64,000 bases of DNA from Glycomyces niveus (GTDB lineage: Bacteria; Actinomycetota; Actinomycetes; Mycobacteriales; Micromonosporaceae), in the NCBI RefSeq assembly GCF_017592475.1, contig NZ_JAGFNP010000014.1:1-64000 (forward strand), given 5' to 3'. The notes beneath the pieces were generated by a model. That model was given only the letters and a program-made list of their open reading frames with translations. It searched no databases and was not told where the DNA came from. A program made the translations under genes and the position numbers. Shown piece by piece: positions 34,791 to 43,008 of this stretch; positions within the stretch are counted from its first letter, which is position 1; each line of letters opens with the position of its first letter.

Positions 34791-36446
34791 TTAGAGCGCC
34801 TTGAGGACGCGGGGTTCGAGTCGGTAGAAGATCCAGCGGCCGAAGAACATCAGGAAGGCCGAGAAGCCGACGGCGACGCAGAGCTGGTACATGTTGGGCG
34901 CCAGGCCCGGGATGAACGCCGCGCGGTGCATCGAGAAGATGCCGATGAGCGGGTTCGTGGAGAACAGGTCGTACAGCCAGGGGTTGTCCTTCATCGTGTC
35001 CGCTTCGGAGACCTTGGTCAGCGGGAAGATGATGGCCGAGGCGTAGAAGAGGACGCGCATGAACAGGCCCAGGAACCGCTCGACGTCCTTGAAGAGCACG
35101 TTGGCGGAGGCGAGGACGAAGACCATGCCGGTCAGGAGCATCACCTGGGTGAGGATGGCCGGGAAGAGCCACAGCAGGTTGAGGCCCCACGTGCCGTTGT
35201 CGAGGATGGCGACCGCGATGAGGATCGGGAAGCCCACGATGTACTCGGCGAAGCGCGCGAAGACCTTCGAGACCGGGAAGACCTCGCGCGGGACCTTCAT
35301 GACGGTGATGAGGGCCGACTGGCCGCCCAGGGAGCGGGTGCCTTCGTTCACCGCCGAGGAGAACCACTGGTAGGCGAAGATGCCGGAGACGATGAAGAGC
35401 AGGTAGCCCGGGCTCTCACCGTTGGGGTTCTCCGGCAGGGAGTTGCCGCTCTTGAAGACGACCTCGAACACGAACCAGTAGATGAGCGTCAGGCCCAGCG
35501 GTTCGATGAGCGACCAGACGTAGCCCATCGCGGTCGACTGGTACTTGACGGCGAGGTCGCGGCGGACCAGGACCGACAGGGCGTGCCGGTGGCGCAGGAG
35601 CGCGGTGAAGCCGGTCGTGAGCGGGAACTTCCGCTTGAGCGGCTTGACCTCGGCGGTGCGGATGGCGCCGGTGGCCGGGCCTTCGTCGCTGCGGGCCGAG
35701 TCGAGGAAGGCCGGGAGCTCGGCGGTGTCGTCGAGGTTGCGGCGGATCGGGGAGGCGCCGGCGACCGGCATGTCGCGGCTGGGTTCGGGGCGGGTCGCGT
35801 AGGGCGCCTGCGGGACCTGGCCGGACGGGTCGGGCTGGGGAGCCGTCACCGGAGGCGGCGGGGTCTGGTGGGCCGCGGCAGGGGGCGGCGGCGGGGTCGA
35901 GCTGTGGGGGGCCGGAGCGGTCGCCGGGGGCGGCGGGGGCTGCTGCGGCTGGTAGTGGCCGGGGGCGGGCTGGCCGTAGGGGTTCGGCTGGCCGCCGTGC
36001 TGGCCGGGGCCGTGGGGCTGCGGGCCGCCGTACGGCTGCTGACCCGGGCCGTGCGGCGGCGGGGGCTGGGTGCCGTAAGGCTGCTGCTGGCCTTGGGGCG
36101 CACCGTAACCGGGCGGCGGGGCCTGGTGGCCGGGGGCGCCGTACGCCTGCTGCCCGGCGGGCGCGGCGTAGCCGGCGGGGCCGTAGCCCTGCGGGGGGCG
36201 CGGCGGCGGGGAGCCGGCGGGCGCGCCCTGATGTCCCGGGGTGATGCCGGGCGCGGCGGAGGGCGGCGGACTGGCGAAGGCCGCCGATCCGGAGCTCATG
36301 GACCCCGGCGGGTATCCCGCGGGGTTGGCCGAAGGCCCGGCGCCGAAGCCGCCTTGGGGGGCGGTCGCATCGGTGTGGTCCGGGTTCCCGTCATTGTTCC
36401 CGGCTGGGCCGGAGACGCCGTCGGGGTGCGGGCTAATCGAGCTCAT
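34791..36446 (-). CDS. ABC-2 polysaccharide/teichoic acid exporter permease with long Pro/Gly/Gln N-terminal tail
   Basis: A 551-aa protein. Residues about 1-235 are low complexity, rich in Pro, Gly, Gln, Ala and His (repeated GPGQQPYGG and YGAPQGQQ units). Residues about 285-551 are the TagG/Wzm-like permease: FTALLRHRHALSVLVRRDLAVKYQSTAMGYVWSLIEPL, six helices, and NPLIGIFSMHRAAF. Typical family members are about 260-300 aa without such a tail. The start overlaps the dehydrogenase gene by 14 bases, so they are coupled. No partner ATPase (TagH/Wzt) lies in the window, so it must be encoded elsewhere. It would move the finished polymer across the membrane. Confidence 0.85.
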   Translation of the reverse strand: MSSISPHPDGVSGPAGNNDGNPDHTDATAPQGGFGAGPSANPAGYPPGSMSSGSAAFASPPPSAAPGITPGHQGAPAGSPPPRPPQGYGPAGYAAPAGQQAYGAPGHQAPPPGYGAPQGQQQPYGTQPPPPHGPGQQPYGGPQPHGPGQHGGQPNPYGQPAPGHYQPQQPPPPPATAPAPHSSTPPPPPAAAHQTPPPPVTAPQPDPSGQVPQAPYATRPEPSRDMPVAGASPIRRNLDDTAELPAFLDSARSDEGPATGAIRTAEVKPLKRKFPLTTGFTALLRHRHALSVLVRRDLAVKYQSTAMGYVWSLIEPLGLTLIYWFVFEVVFKSGNSLPENPNGESPGYLLFIVSGIFAYQWFSSAVNEGTRSLGGQSALITVMKVPREVFPVSKVFARFAEYIVGFPILIAVAILDNGTWGLNLLWLFPAILTQVMLLTGMVFVLASANVLFKDVERFLGLFMRVLFYASAIIFPLTKVSEADTMKDNPWLYDLFSTNPLIGIFSMHRAAFIPGLAPNMYQLCVAVGFSAFLMFFGRWIFYRLEPRVLKAL

Positions 36447-37488
36447 GCATCATCTCCGTCAGGTGTCGCTCCAGCGCCACCGAGTCCAGTTCACGATGTT
36501 CGAGAATCGTATAACGGCCTGGCCGGGTACTCGGCGCGTAGGCCACCGCTGTGGCGAGCTCCGCGGTCGTCAACCCGAGTTCACTTGCCGTGCGCGGCAG
36601 GCCGTGCCGCCGCAAGGCGGCCGACAACTCCTGGAACAGGGCCTTGTCGCCCCGCAGCCACGTGCATATGAGCGCCCCCACGCCCCCTTGCGCCCCGTGG
36701 GACGCGAGGCCGGGGTGGAGCGCTTCGAGCGCGTGCGCGATCTCGTGGCACCCGCCCGAGCAGGGCCGGGACGATCCGGCCATGCTGGAGGCGAGGCCGC
36801 CTTGGATGAGCGCGTCCGCGAGGGTCGCCAGGAACGCGTCGTCGGCGATCGTCCCGGGGTGGCGCAGCACGGCCTCGGCCCCGGTGCGCGCGATGGCGGC
36901 GGCGAGGCCGTCCACGGGTTCGCCGTTCACCTCGTGCGAGAGCTGCCAGTCGGCGACGGCCGAGAGGTTCGTCAGGGCGTCGCCGATGCCGGACTGCAAC
37001 TGGTGCGCGGGCGCCTGGCGGATGAAGTCGAGGTCGGCGAGGACGGCGAGCGGCGGGTGCACCCCGTAGGAGACCGAGACGCCGTCGCGTTCGAGGGACG
37101 CGGTGGGCGAGGCGAGGCCGTCGTGGGCGAGGCTCGTGGCGACCGAGACCATCGGCAGGCCCAGGTCGGAGGCGGCCCATTTCGCGGTGTCGAGCAGCTT
37201 GCCGCCGCCGATGCCGACGAGCGCGTCCACCCGGTGGTCGTCGCGGAGGCGCTTGGTCAGCTCCTTGGCGCTGTCGAGGCTGCCGGGGACGACGGTGTGG
37301 ACCGTGGCGTCCGGCAGGTGGTCGAGCTCGGCCGCGATGCTCTCGCCCAGGCCGGGTCCGAGCGCGACGGCGACGCGGCCGCCGGAGGAGATCCGGGAGT
37401 CGGCGAGCAGTTCGGGGAGTCGCTTGAGCGCCCCGGCCGAGACCTCGACCGTGATGGGCGCCAGGACGGTGCGCGCGAACGTCGGCAC
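36433..37488 (-). CDS. glycerol-1-phosphate dehydrogenase-like enzyme (Fe-ADH superfamily)
   Basis: A 351-aa NAD(P)-dependent dehydrogenase of the AraM/EgsA type. Motifs: VGIGGGKLLDTAKWAA (nucleotide binding, about 93-108), SVATSLAHDGLASPTASL, the metal-site segment LASSMAGSSRPCSGGCHEIAHALE (about 241-264), and a later HGAQGGVG. Members of this family reduce dihydroxyacetone phosphate to sn-glycerol-1-phosphate. A GTG start follows GGAAGG; the gene begins at the base next to the stop of the nucleotidyltransferase gene. Together they could make a CDP-activated glycerol-type unit for the polymer. The substrate is inferred, and a related polyol phosphate is possible. Confidence 0.8.
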   Translation of the reverse strand: MPTFARTVLAPITVEVSAGALKRLPELLADSRISSGGRVAVALGPGLGESIAAELDHLPDATVHTVVPGSLDSAKELTKRLRDDHRVDALVGIGGGKLLDTAKWAASDLGLPMVSVATSLAHDGLASPTASLERDGVSVSYGVHPPLAVLADLDFIRQAPAHQLQSGIGDALTNLSAVADWQLSHEVNGEPVDGLAAAIARTGAEAVLRHPGTIADDAFLATLADALIQGGLASSMAGSSRPCSGGCHEIAHALEALHPGLASHGAQGGVGALICTWLRGDKALFQELSAALRRHGLPRTASELGLTTAELATAVAYAPSTRPGRYTILEHRELDSVALERHLTEMMHELD

Positions 37489-38217
37489 CTAGAGGCCTTC
37501 CGCGATTTCCCGCGCGACGGCCCAGTCGGCGTGGTCGTCGACCTCGGTCCAGGCCACGGGGCCCGTGGAGACGGTGCCGATCTGGCCGGCCTCGGCGAGG
37601 AGCTGGAACGCGTCCTCGTAGTAGAGGGTCGAGTCGCGCGTGTACGTCGCCTCGAGGGCCTTGGTGAGGTCTTCGGCGAGACCGGCGGGGATGAGGCTCA
37701 CGCCGATGTACTCACCCGCGGCGGTCGCGATCGGCTGCAGCTTGTGGATGAGCTCGACGCCGCCTTCGCCGACGCGGACCTTCATCGCTTCGTCGGTGAG
37801 GGTCTTGTGGTCGTCCAGGGCGATGAGGAGCCGGGGGTCGGCCGCGGCCGCGGCGAGGAGGTTCCGCTCGATGCTCCTGGGGTGGACGGTGTCGCCGTTG
37901 ACGAGGACGGCGCCGTCGCGGTAGTGCTCGCGCGCGGTCCACAGCGAGTACGCGTTGTTCCAGTGCGGCTTGTCGTTGTCGACGATCGTGACGGTCACGC
38001 CGTAGCGCGACTCCAGGACCGGGGCGTGCTCGCGGATCTTCTCGGCGGCGTGGCCGACGGTGATCGCGAGATCGGTGACGCCGACCTCGGCCAGGCCCCG
38101 CACGATCGTGTCGAGGATCGTCTCGGTCGCGGTGACCGGCAGGAGGGTCTTGGGGAGCGCGTCGGTGTCAGGGCGCAGGCGCTGTCCCTGTCCGGCGGCG
38201 AGGATGACGCCTCTCAC
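37489..38217 (-). CDS. LicC-like sugar/alcohol-phosphate nucleotidyltransferase
   Basis: A 242-aa nucleotidyltransferase. The N-terminal signature is GVILAAGQGQRL...LPKTLLPV. NNAYSLW resembles the NNIYSL motif of LicC-type phosphocholine cytidylyltransferases. Metal-binding acid residues appear in VNGDTVH and in EVDDHADW near the end. It would join CTP and a phosphorylated alcohol to give a CDP-linked precursor. It starts with GTG preceded by GGAAGG. It is the first gene of the three-gene operon with the dehydrogenase and ABC permease, which supports a role in teichoic-acid-like polymer synthesis. Confidence 0.78.
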   Translation of the reverse strand: MRGVILAAGQGQRLRPDTDALPKTLLPVTATETILDTIVRGLAEVGVTDLAITVGHAAEKIREHAPVLESRYGVTVTIVDNDKPHWNNAYSLWTAREHYRDGAVLVNGDTVHPRSIERNLLAAAAADPRLLIALDDHKTLTDEAMKVRVGEGGVELIHKLQPIATAAGEYIGVSLIPAGLAEDLTKALEATYTRDSTLYYEDAFQLLAEAGQIGTVSTGPVAWTEVDDHADWAVAREIAEGL

Positions 38218-38277
38218 GAGTTTGCGGCCTTCCGATCGACGGGTGTAACCCGCCTAGTTTACAAGTCCCGAAAGGGG

Positions 38278-38324
38278 GGAGGCCCCTGCCGAGTGTGCGC
38301 CTGCACACGTCGGCCGGGGCCTCC
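38278..38324 (-). terminator. long imperfect hairpin after icd
   Basis: GGAGGCCCC pairs with GGGGCCTCC, then GCCGA with TCGGC and GTGTGC with GCACAC, with one mismatch and one bulge, about 20 bp in all. It lies 110 bases past the icd stop, and CTTTCGGGACTTGT follows on the minus strand. Confidence 0.65.
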
Positions 38325-38433
38325 AACTGGGAAGGGGCGGCAACAGCCAGCTTGCGAGCTGTGCGTGAGCGCAGCCCGAAAGATCGGTCACCGCTTCCTT
38401 CTACAACGAGCCGCGTAGCGGCCCGGTTACGCC

Positions 38434-39654
38434 TTACTTCGCGACGGCCTTGGCGAGGTTCTCCGACAGGGTGTCGAGGAACTCGTCCGTGGTCTGCCAC
38501 TCCTGGTCCTTGCCGACGAGGGCGGCGAGGTCCTTGGTCATCCTGCCGCTCTCGACGGTGTCGATGACGACCTTCTCGAGCTCGTCGGCGAAGCCGGTGA
38601 CCTCGGGGGTGCCGTCGAGCTTGCCGCGGTGGGCCAGGCCGCGGGTCCACGCGAAGATCGAGGCGATCGGGTTGGTCGAGGTCTTCTCGCCGCGCTGGTG
38701 GGCGCGGTAGTGGCGGGTCACGGTGCCGTGGGCGGCCTCGGCCTCGACGGTCTTGCCGTCGGGGGTCATGAGCACGGAGGTCATGAGGCCGAGCGAGCCG
38801 AAGCCCTGCGCGACGGTGTCGGACTGGACGTCGCCGTCGTAGTTCTTGCAGGCCCAGACGTAGCCGCCCTCCCACTTCATGGCCGCGGCGACCATGTCGT
38901 CGATGAGGCGGTGCTCGTAGGTGAGGCCCTTGGCGTCGAACTCGGCCTTGAACTCCTCGTCGAAGACCTCCTGGAACACGTCCTTGAACATGCCGTCGTA
39001 GGCCTTGAGGATGGTGTTCTTGGTGGACATGTAGACCGGGTAGTTGCGGGCCAGGCCGTAGCGGAACGAGGCGCGCGCGAAGTCCTCGATGGACTTCTTG
39101 TAGTTGTACATCGACATGGCGACGCCGCCGCCCTCCGGGTACTCCGCGACCTGGAACTCGATCGGCTCCGAGCCGTCGGCCGGGGTGAAGGTGACGGTGA
39201 GGGTGCCGGGGCGGTCGACCTTGAAGTCGGTGGCCTTGTACTGGTCGCCGTGGGCGTGGCGGCCGATGATGATCGGCTGGGTCCAGCCCGGGACCAGGCG
39301 GGGCACGTTGCTCATGATGATCGGCTCGCGGAAGACCACGCCGCCGAGGATGTTGCGGATGGTGCCGTTCGGAGAGCGCCACATCTTCTTGAGGCCGAAC
39401 TCCTCGACGCGGGCCTCGTCGGGGGTGATGGTGGCGCACTTGACGCCGACGTTGTACTGGTTGATCGCGTTGGCGGCGTCCACGGTGACCTGGTCGTCGG
39501 TCGCGTCGCGGTGCTCGATCGAGAGGTCGTAGTACTTGAGGTCCACGTCCAGGTAGGGGTGGATCAGCTCGTCCTTGATCTTGCTCCAGATGATGCGGGT
39601 CATCTCGTCGCCGTCGAGCTCGACGACCGGGTTCGCCACTTTGATCTTCGCCAT
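38434..39654 (-). CDS. icd: NADP-dependent isocitrate dehydrogenase, homodimeric (eukaryote-like) type
   Basis: A 406-aa TCA-cycle enzyme that oxidatively decarboxylates isocitrate to 2-oxoglutarate. VVELDGDEMTRIIW at the N terminus, KCATITPDEARVEEF, SPNGTIRNILGGVVFREPI (substrate-binding Ser/Asn/Arg) and QSDTVAQGFGSLGLMTSVL (metal-binding Asp) identify the type II dimeric class. The length is normal. It is a single gene with its own long leader, diverging from the ABC importer. Its product feeds 2-oxoglutarate to glutamine metabolism. Confidence 0.96.
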   Translation of the reverse strand: MAKIKVANPVVELDGDEMTRIIWSKIKDELIHPYLDVDLKYYDLSIEHRDATDDQVTVDAANAINQYNVGVKCATITPDEARVEEFGLKKMWRSPNGTIRNILGGVVFREPIIMSNVPRLVPGWTQPIIIGRHAHGDQYKATDFKVDRPGTLTVTFTPADGSEPIEFQVAEYPEGGGVAMSMYNYKKSIEDFARASFRYGLARNYPVYMSTKNTILKAYDGMFKDVFQEVFDEEFKAEFDAKGLTYEHRLIDDMVAAAMKWEGGYVWACKNYDGDVQSDTVAQGFGSLGLMTSVLMTPDGKTVEAEAAHGTVTRHYRAHQRGEKTSTNPIASIFAWTRGLAHRGKLDGTPEVTGFADELEKVVIDTVESGRMTKDLAALVGKDQEWQTTDEFLDTLSENLAKAVAK

Positions 39655-39968
39655 AGTCTCGCTACCTCTCCTCAGCGCTCACCTGCGCCTGGTGTGGATG
39701 CGCCGCCTGACGGCGCCGGGGCCAGCGCCCCTAACAGTACGAGCGTACTGGCTTTACCGTGGAAGGCCGCGCCCGGCCCCGGGAGTCAATGGTCACAGCA
39801 CGGACGCTCGGATAACGATTCCGTCTCAAGGCTGGCGTGCGCCCGGTCACGACGGGTAGCTTTCTTAACTAGAAACAATCTTTCCAATTTGTTTCGCCCC
39901 CAGACACCTGGAACTTCACGGCTCGTCCGCGAGCCCAGTCCCGACTAGCGCACGAAGGAGTGCCCGAG
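39655..39968. promoter_or_regulatory. icd / ABC importer divergent control region
   Basis: No gene lies in these 314 bases. Two inverted repeats stand out. One is CAGTACG-AG-CGTACTG at 39735-39750, near the icd promoter. The other is GAAACAA-N10-TTGTTTC at 39872-39895, in an AT-rich patch 74 bases before the importer start. Each could bind a dimeric regulator. The patch around 39858-39895 is the most AT-rich part of the window and probably holds the importer promoter. Confidence 0.5.
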
Positions 39969-41063
39969 GTGACCGCACCTGCCGCCTCCCTTCCGCAATC
40001 CGCTGCGGAAGGCACGCCGTCCCGCACCGCCGCCATCGTGGTCAGGCGCGTGTGGACCTCTTACGCCTTCCGCCGGGTCCTCCAGTCCGTGTTCGTGATC
40101 TGGCTGGTCTCGACGATCACCTTCCTGCTCATGCACTTCATGCCCGGCGACCCGATCGAGATCATGGCCGGCCGCCTCAACAGCGCCGGCATGTCGCACG
40201 ACCAGGCCATGGCCACCGCCGCGAACCTCGTCAACTACGACCCCGACGCCTCGGTCTGGGGCCAGTACCTCGAATTCCTCAAGGGCCTGGTCACCCTCGA
40301 CTTCGGCAACTCCCTCACCAACCCGAGCAAGACGGTCTTCGAGCACGTCATGGAGTACCTGCCCTGGACGCTGTTCTCGGTGGGCGCGGGCGTGGTCTTC
40401 GCGGTCGTCATCGGCGTCTCTGCCGGCATGGCCATGGCCTACCGCCGCGGCTCGGCGTTCGACCACTCGATGACCTCGCTCGGCTCGTTCCTCACCGGCG
40501 TGCCGAACTACATCCTCATCGCGGCCGTGGTCGTCATCGGCTACACGGTGCTGGGCATCCTGCCCTTCCTCGACATGCGCGGGCGCATCACCGCCGGCGT
40601 CGAGCCCGGGTTCGACCCGGTGTTCCTCGGCGACGCGGTCTTCCACGCGATCCTGCCGATCATCGCGTTCGCGTTCACCGCCACCGGCTCCTTCATGCTC
40701 AACATGAAGGCCGCCACCACCGAAGTGCTCACCGAGGACTACGTGACGGTGGCGCGCGCCCGCGGCCTCAAGCCCGGCCGCATCTCCCGCGGGTACGTGG
40801 GGCGCAACGCGCTCCTGCCCGTGGTGCCGCAGATCGCGCTGCAGATGGGCATGCTCGTGGGCGGCTCGATCGTCATCGAGCAGATCCTCGACTACCCCGG
40901 CGTCGGCCAGATGCTCATGAGCGCCATCTCCGACCGGGACTACCCCGTCGTGCAGGCCGCCGTGATCATCCTCGCGACCTCGGTGGTCGTCGCCAGCCTC
41001 ATCGTGGACCTCGTCCTGGTCAAGATCGACCCCCGCATCAAGTCCGAAGGGCAGGACGCCTGA
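39969..41063 (+). CDS. ABC importer permease, DppB/OppB type
   Basis: A 364-aa membrane protein. An N-terminal stretch of about 40 residues precedes the first helix. AFRRVLQSVFVIWLVSTITFLLMHFMPGDP is the standard DppB opening. A large periplasmic-side loop and five further helices follow. The EAA-type coupling loop is visible as YVTVARARGLKPGRI...RNALLPVV. I start at the GTG (VTAPAAS) because GAAGGAG lies 8 bases upstream; the GTG at 39960 is too close to that site. It opens a five-gene operon for uptake of oligopeptides or oligosaccharides. Confidence 0.9.
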   Translation: MTAPAASLPQSAAEGTPSRTAAIVVRRVWTSYAFRRVLQSVFVIWLVSTITFLLMHFMPGDPIEIMAGRLNSAGMSHDQAMATAANLVNYDPDASVWGQYLEFLKGLVTLDFGNSLTNPSKTVFEHVMEYLPWTLFSVGAGVVFAVVIGVSAGMAMAYRRGSAFDHSMTSLGSFLTGVPNYILIAAVVVIGYTVLGILPFLDMRGRITAGVEPGFDPVFLGDAVFHAILPIIAFAFTATGSFMLNMKAATTEVLTEDYVTVARARGLKPGRISRGYVGRNALLPVVPQIALQMGMLVGGSIVIEQILDYPGVGQMLMSAISDRDYPVVQAAVIILATSVVVASLIVDLVLVKIDPRIKSEGQDA

Positions 41064-41962
41064 TGACCACCCTGGACGCGGCGATCGCCAAGCCGCGCAA
41101 GCAGTTCAAGGAGACGTTCCTCGGCCGGGTGTGGACCGGGCTGACCCGATCCCCCGCCGGGTTCGCCGGCACCGTGCTGGTCCTGGGGATCGTGCTGTTC
41201 TCCTTCGTCGGGCCGCTCGCGATCGATCAGGACAACCCCACCGACACGACGAAGATCTGGACCGAGCCGTCCGCCGAGCACTGGCTCGGCACCCAGTACG
41301 AAGGCAAGGACACCTTCACGATCCTGGTGAACTCCGGCGCCGAGCCGATCTGGGTCGGCACCCTCGCCGCTCTCATGGCCGTGTTCGTGGCCGTCGTCTT
41401 CGGTTCCGCCGCGGGCTACTTCCGCGGCAAGATCGACGCCGTCCTGCTGCAGCTCACCGACGTCACGGTCACCATCCCGCAGTTCCTGCTCATGCTCGCT
41501 GTCGTGGCGTTCTTCGACGACATCCCCGCGTGGGGCATTGCGTTCGTGGTCGGCTCCACCATGTGGGCCTTCCTGTTCCGCTCCATCCGCGCGCAGGTCA
41601 TGTCCCTCAAGGAACGCGAGTTCGTCGAAGCCGCACGGCTGCAGGACCTCGGGACCGCCCGCATCGTCTTCCGGGAGATCCTGCCGAACATGGCCGGGTT
41701 CATCTTCGTGAACTTCGTGATCGCGGTGAACCAGGCGATCTACGCGATCGTCGGCCTCTACGTGCTCGGCCTCATGCCCTCCGGCACCCCCAACTGGGGC
41801 CTGATGATCCACCAGTCGTGGAGCCAGAACTTCTACCTCAACCCGGTCGCGCTGCCGTTCGTCATCGCGCCGCTGCTCATGATCGTGCTCTTCACGATCG
41901 GCCTGGTGACCATGGGCCGCGGCCTCGACCAGGCCCTCAACCCGCGACTGCGAGAAAGGTAA
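41063..41962 (+). CDS. ABC importer permease, DppC/OppC type
   Basis: A 299-aa membrane protein with the family's N-terminal OppC_N segment (residues about 25-70, with DNPTDTTKIW and EHWLGTQYEGKDTF) and five more helices. The coupling loop is REFVEAARLQDLGTARIVFREILPNM. Start and stop codons overlap as TGATG with the DppB-type gene, so the two permeases are made together. It forms the second half of the membrane pore. Confidence 0.9.
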   Translation: MTTLDAAIAKPRKQFKETFLGRVWTGLTRSPAGFAGTVLVLGIVLFSFVGPLAIDQDNPTDTTKIWTEPSAEHWLGTQYEGKDTFTILVNSGAEPIWVGTLAALMAVFVAVVFGSAAGYFRGKIDAVLLQLTDVTVTIPQFLLMLAVVAFFDDIPAWGIAFVVGSTMWAFLFRSIRAQVMSLKEREFVEAARLQDLGTARIVFREILPNMAGFIFVNFVIAVNQAIYAIVGLYVLGLMPSGTPNWGLMIHQSWSQNFYLNPVALPFVIAPLLMIVLFTIGLVTMGRGLDQALNPRLRER

Positions 41963-41967
41963 GAGGC

Positions 41968-43008
41968 ATGAGCGACCCGATTCTCAGCGTCCGCGACCTC
42001 TCGATCGCCTACCGCACCGGCCGGAAGGAGTCGGTGACCGCCGTCAGCGGCGTCGACCTCGACCTCTACGAGGGCCAGTCCCTGGCGCTCGTGGGCGAGT
42101 CCGGCTGCGGCAAGACCACCCTCGGGCTCGGCCTGCTGCGGCTGCTCCCGAACCTCGGCGAGATCACCTCCGGCTCCCTCACGTACCGGCTCAAGGACGG
42201 CACGCGCGCCGACCTCCTCGCGATGAAGAAGGAGCCGCTGCGCCGCTTCCGCTGGAACGAGGCCGCCATGGTCTTCCAGGGCGCCATGAACGCCTTCAAC
42301 CCGGTCATCCGCATCGTCGACCACTTCGCCGACACCCTCCGCGACCACGCGGACGGCAAGAAGTGGACGAAGGCCGCCGTCGAGGCCCGCGCCGGGGAGC
42401 TCCTGGAGACCGTGCGGCTCGACCCCGACCGGGTCCTCCAGTCCTACCCGCACGAGCTCTCCGGCGGCATGAAGCAGCGCGCGCTCATCGCGCTCGCCAT
42501 CGCCCTCGACCCGCAGGTGCTCGTCCTCGACGAGCCGACCACCGCCCTCGACCTGCTCACGCAGCGCTCGATCGTGCAGCAGCTCCACGAGCTCCGCAGC
42601 AAGTTCGGCTTCACGATGGTGTTCATCACCCACGACCTCGGCCTCGCCGCCGAGCTCGCCGACCGGGTCGCCACCATGTACGCCGGCCGCATCATCGAGA
42701 CCGGCTCGGCCCGCGACATCTTCTACGAGCCCAAGCACCCTTACACGGCCGGGCTCATCAACGCGGTCATGCCCGTCAAGGGCGACCGGCCCGCGCTCGA
42801 ATCGATCCCCGGCTACCCGCCGAGCCTCAAGGCCATGCCCGACGGCTGCGCCTTCAACCCGCGCTGCGCCTTCGCCACCGACGAGTGCAAGCGCGACCGC
42901 GTCCCGCTCTCGCTCCTCACCGAGCGCCCTCTGGGGATGGACCACTCGGTGGCCTGCCTCCATCACGACCAGGTCCGCCTCCCCCGGAAGGAGAGCGCCA
43001 ATGTCTAG
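41968..43008 (+). CDS. ABC importer ATPase, DppD/OppD type
   Basis: A 346-aa ATPase: Walker A GESGCGKTT, signature LSGGMKQRALIALAI, Walker B VLVLDEPTTALD, and FITHDLG with the switch histidine. The C-terminal oligopeptide-transporter region is present, with PYTAGLINAV and the cysteine segment CAFNPRCAFATDEC that in related proteins can bind an iron-sulfur cluster. It follows the permease by five bases and overlaps the next ATPase by eight. Confidence 0.92.
   Translation: MSDPILSVRDLSIAYRTGRKESVTAVSGVDLDLYEGQSLALVGESGCGKTTLGLGLLRLLPNLGEITSGSLTYRLKDGTRADLLAMKKEPLRRFRWNEAAMVFQGAMNAFNPVIRIVDHFADTLRDHADGKKWTKAAVEARAGELLETVRLDPDRVLQSYPHELSGGMKQRALIALAIALDPQVLVLDEPTTALDLLTQRSIVQQLHELRSKFGFTMVFITHDLGLAAELADRVATMYAGRIIETGSARDIFYEPKHPYTAGLINAVMPVKGDRPALESIPGYPPSLKAMPDGCAFNPRCAFATDECKRDRVPLSLLTERPLGMDHSVACLHHDQVRLPRKESANV

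Noticed and set aside
33735..36671. 978-codon plus-strand frame across the acyltransferase and permease genes
   Set aside because: Highly biased Gly/Arg/Asp composition and no motif; both minus-strand genes are well supported.
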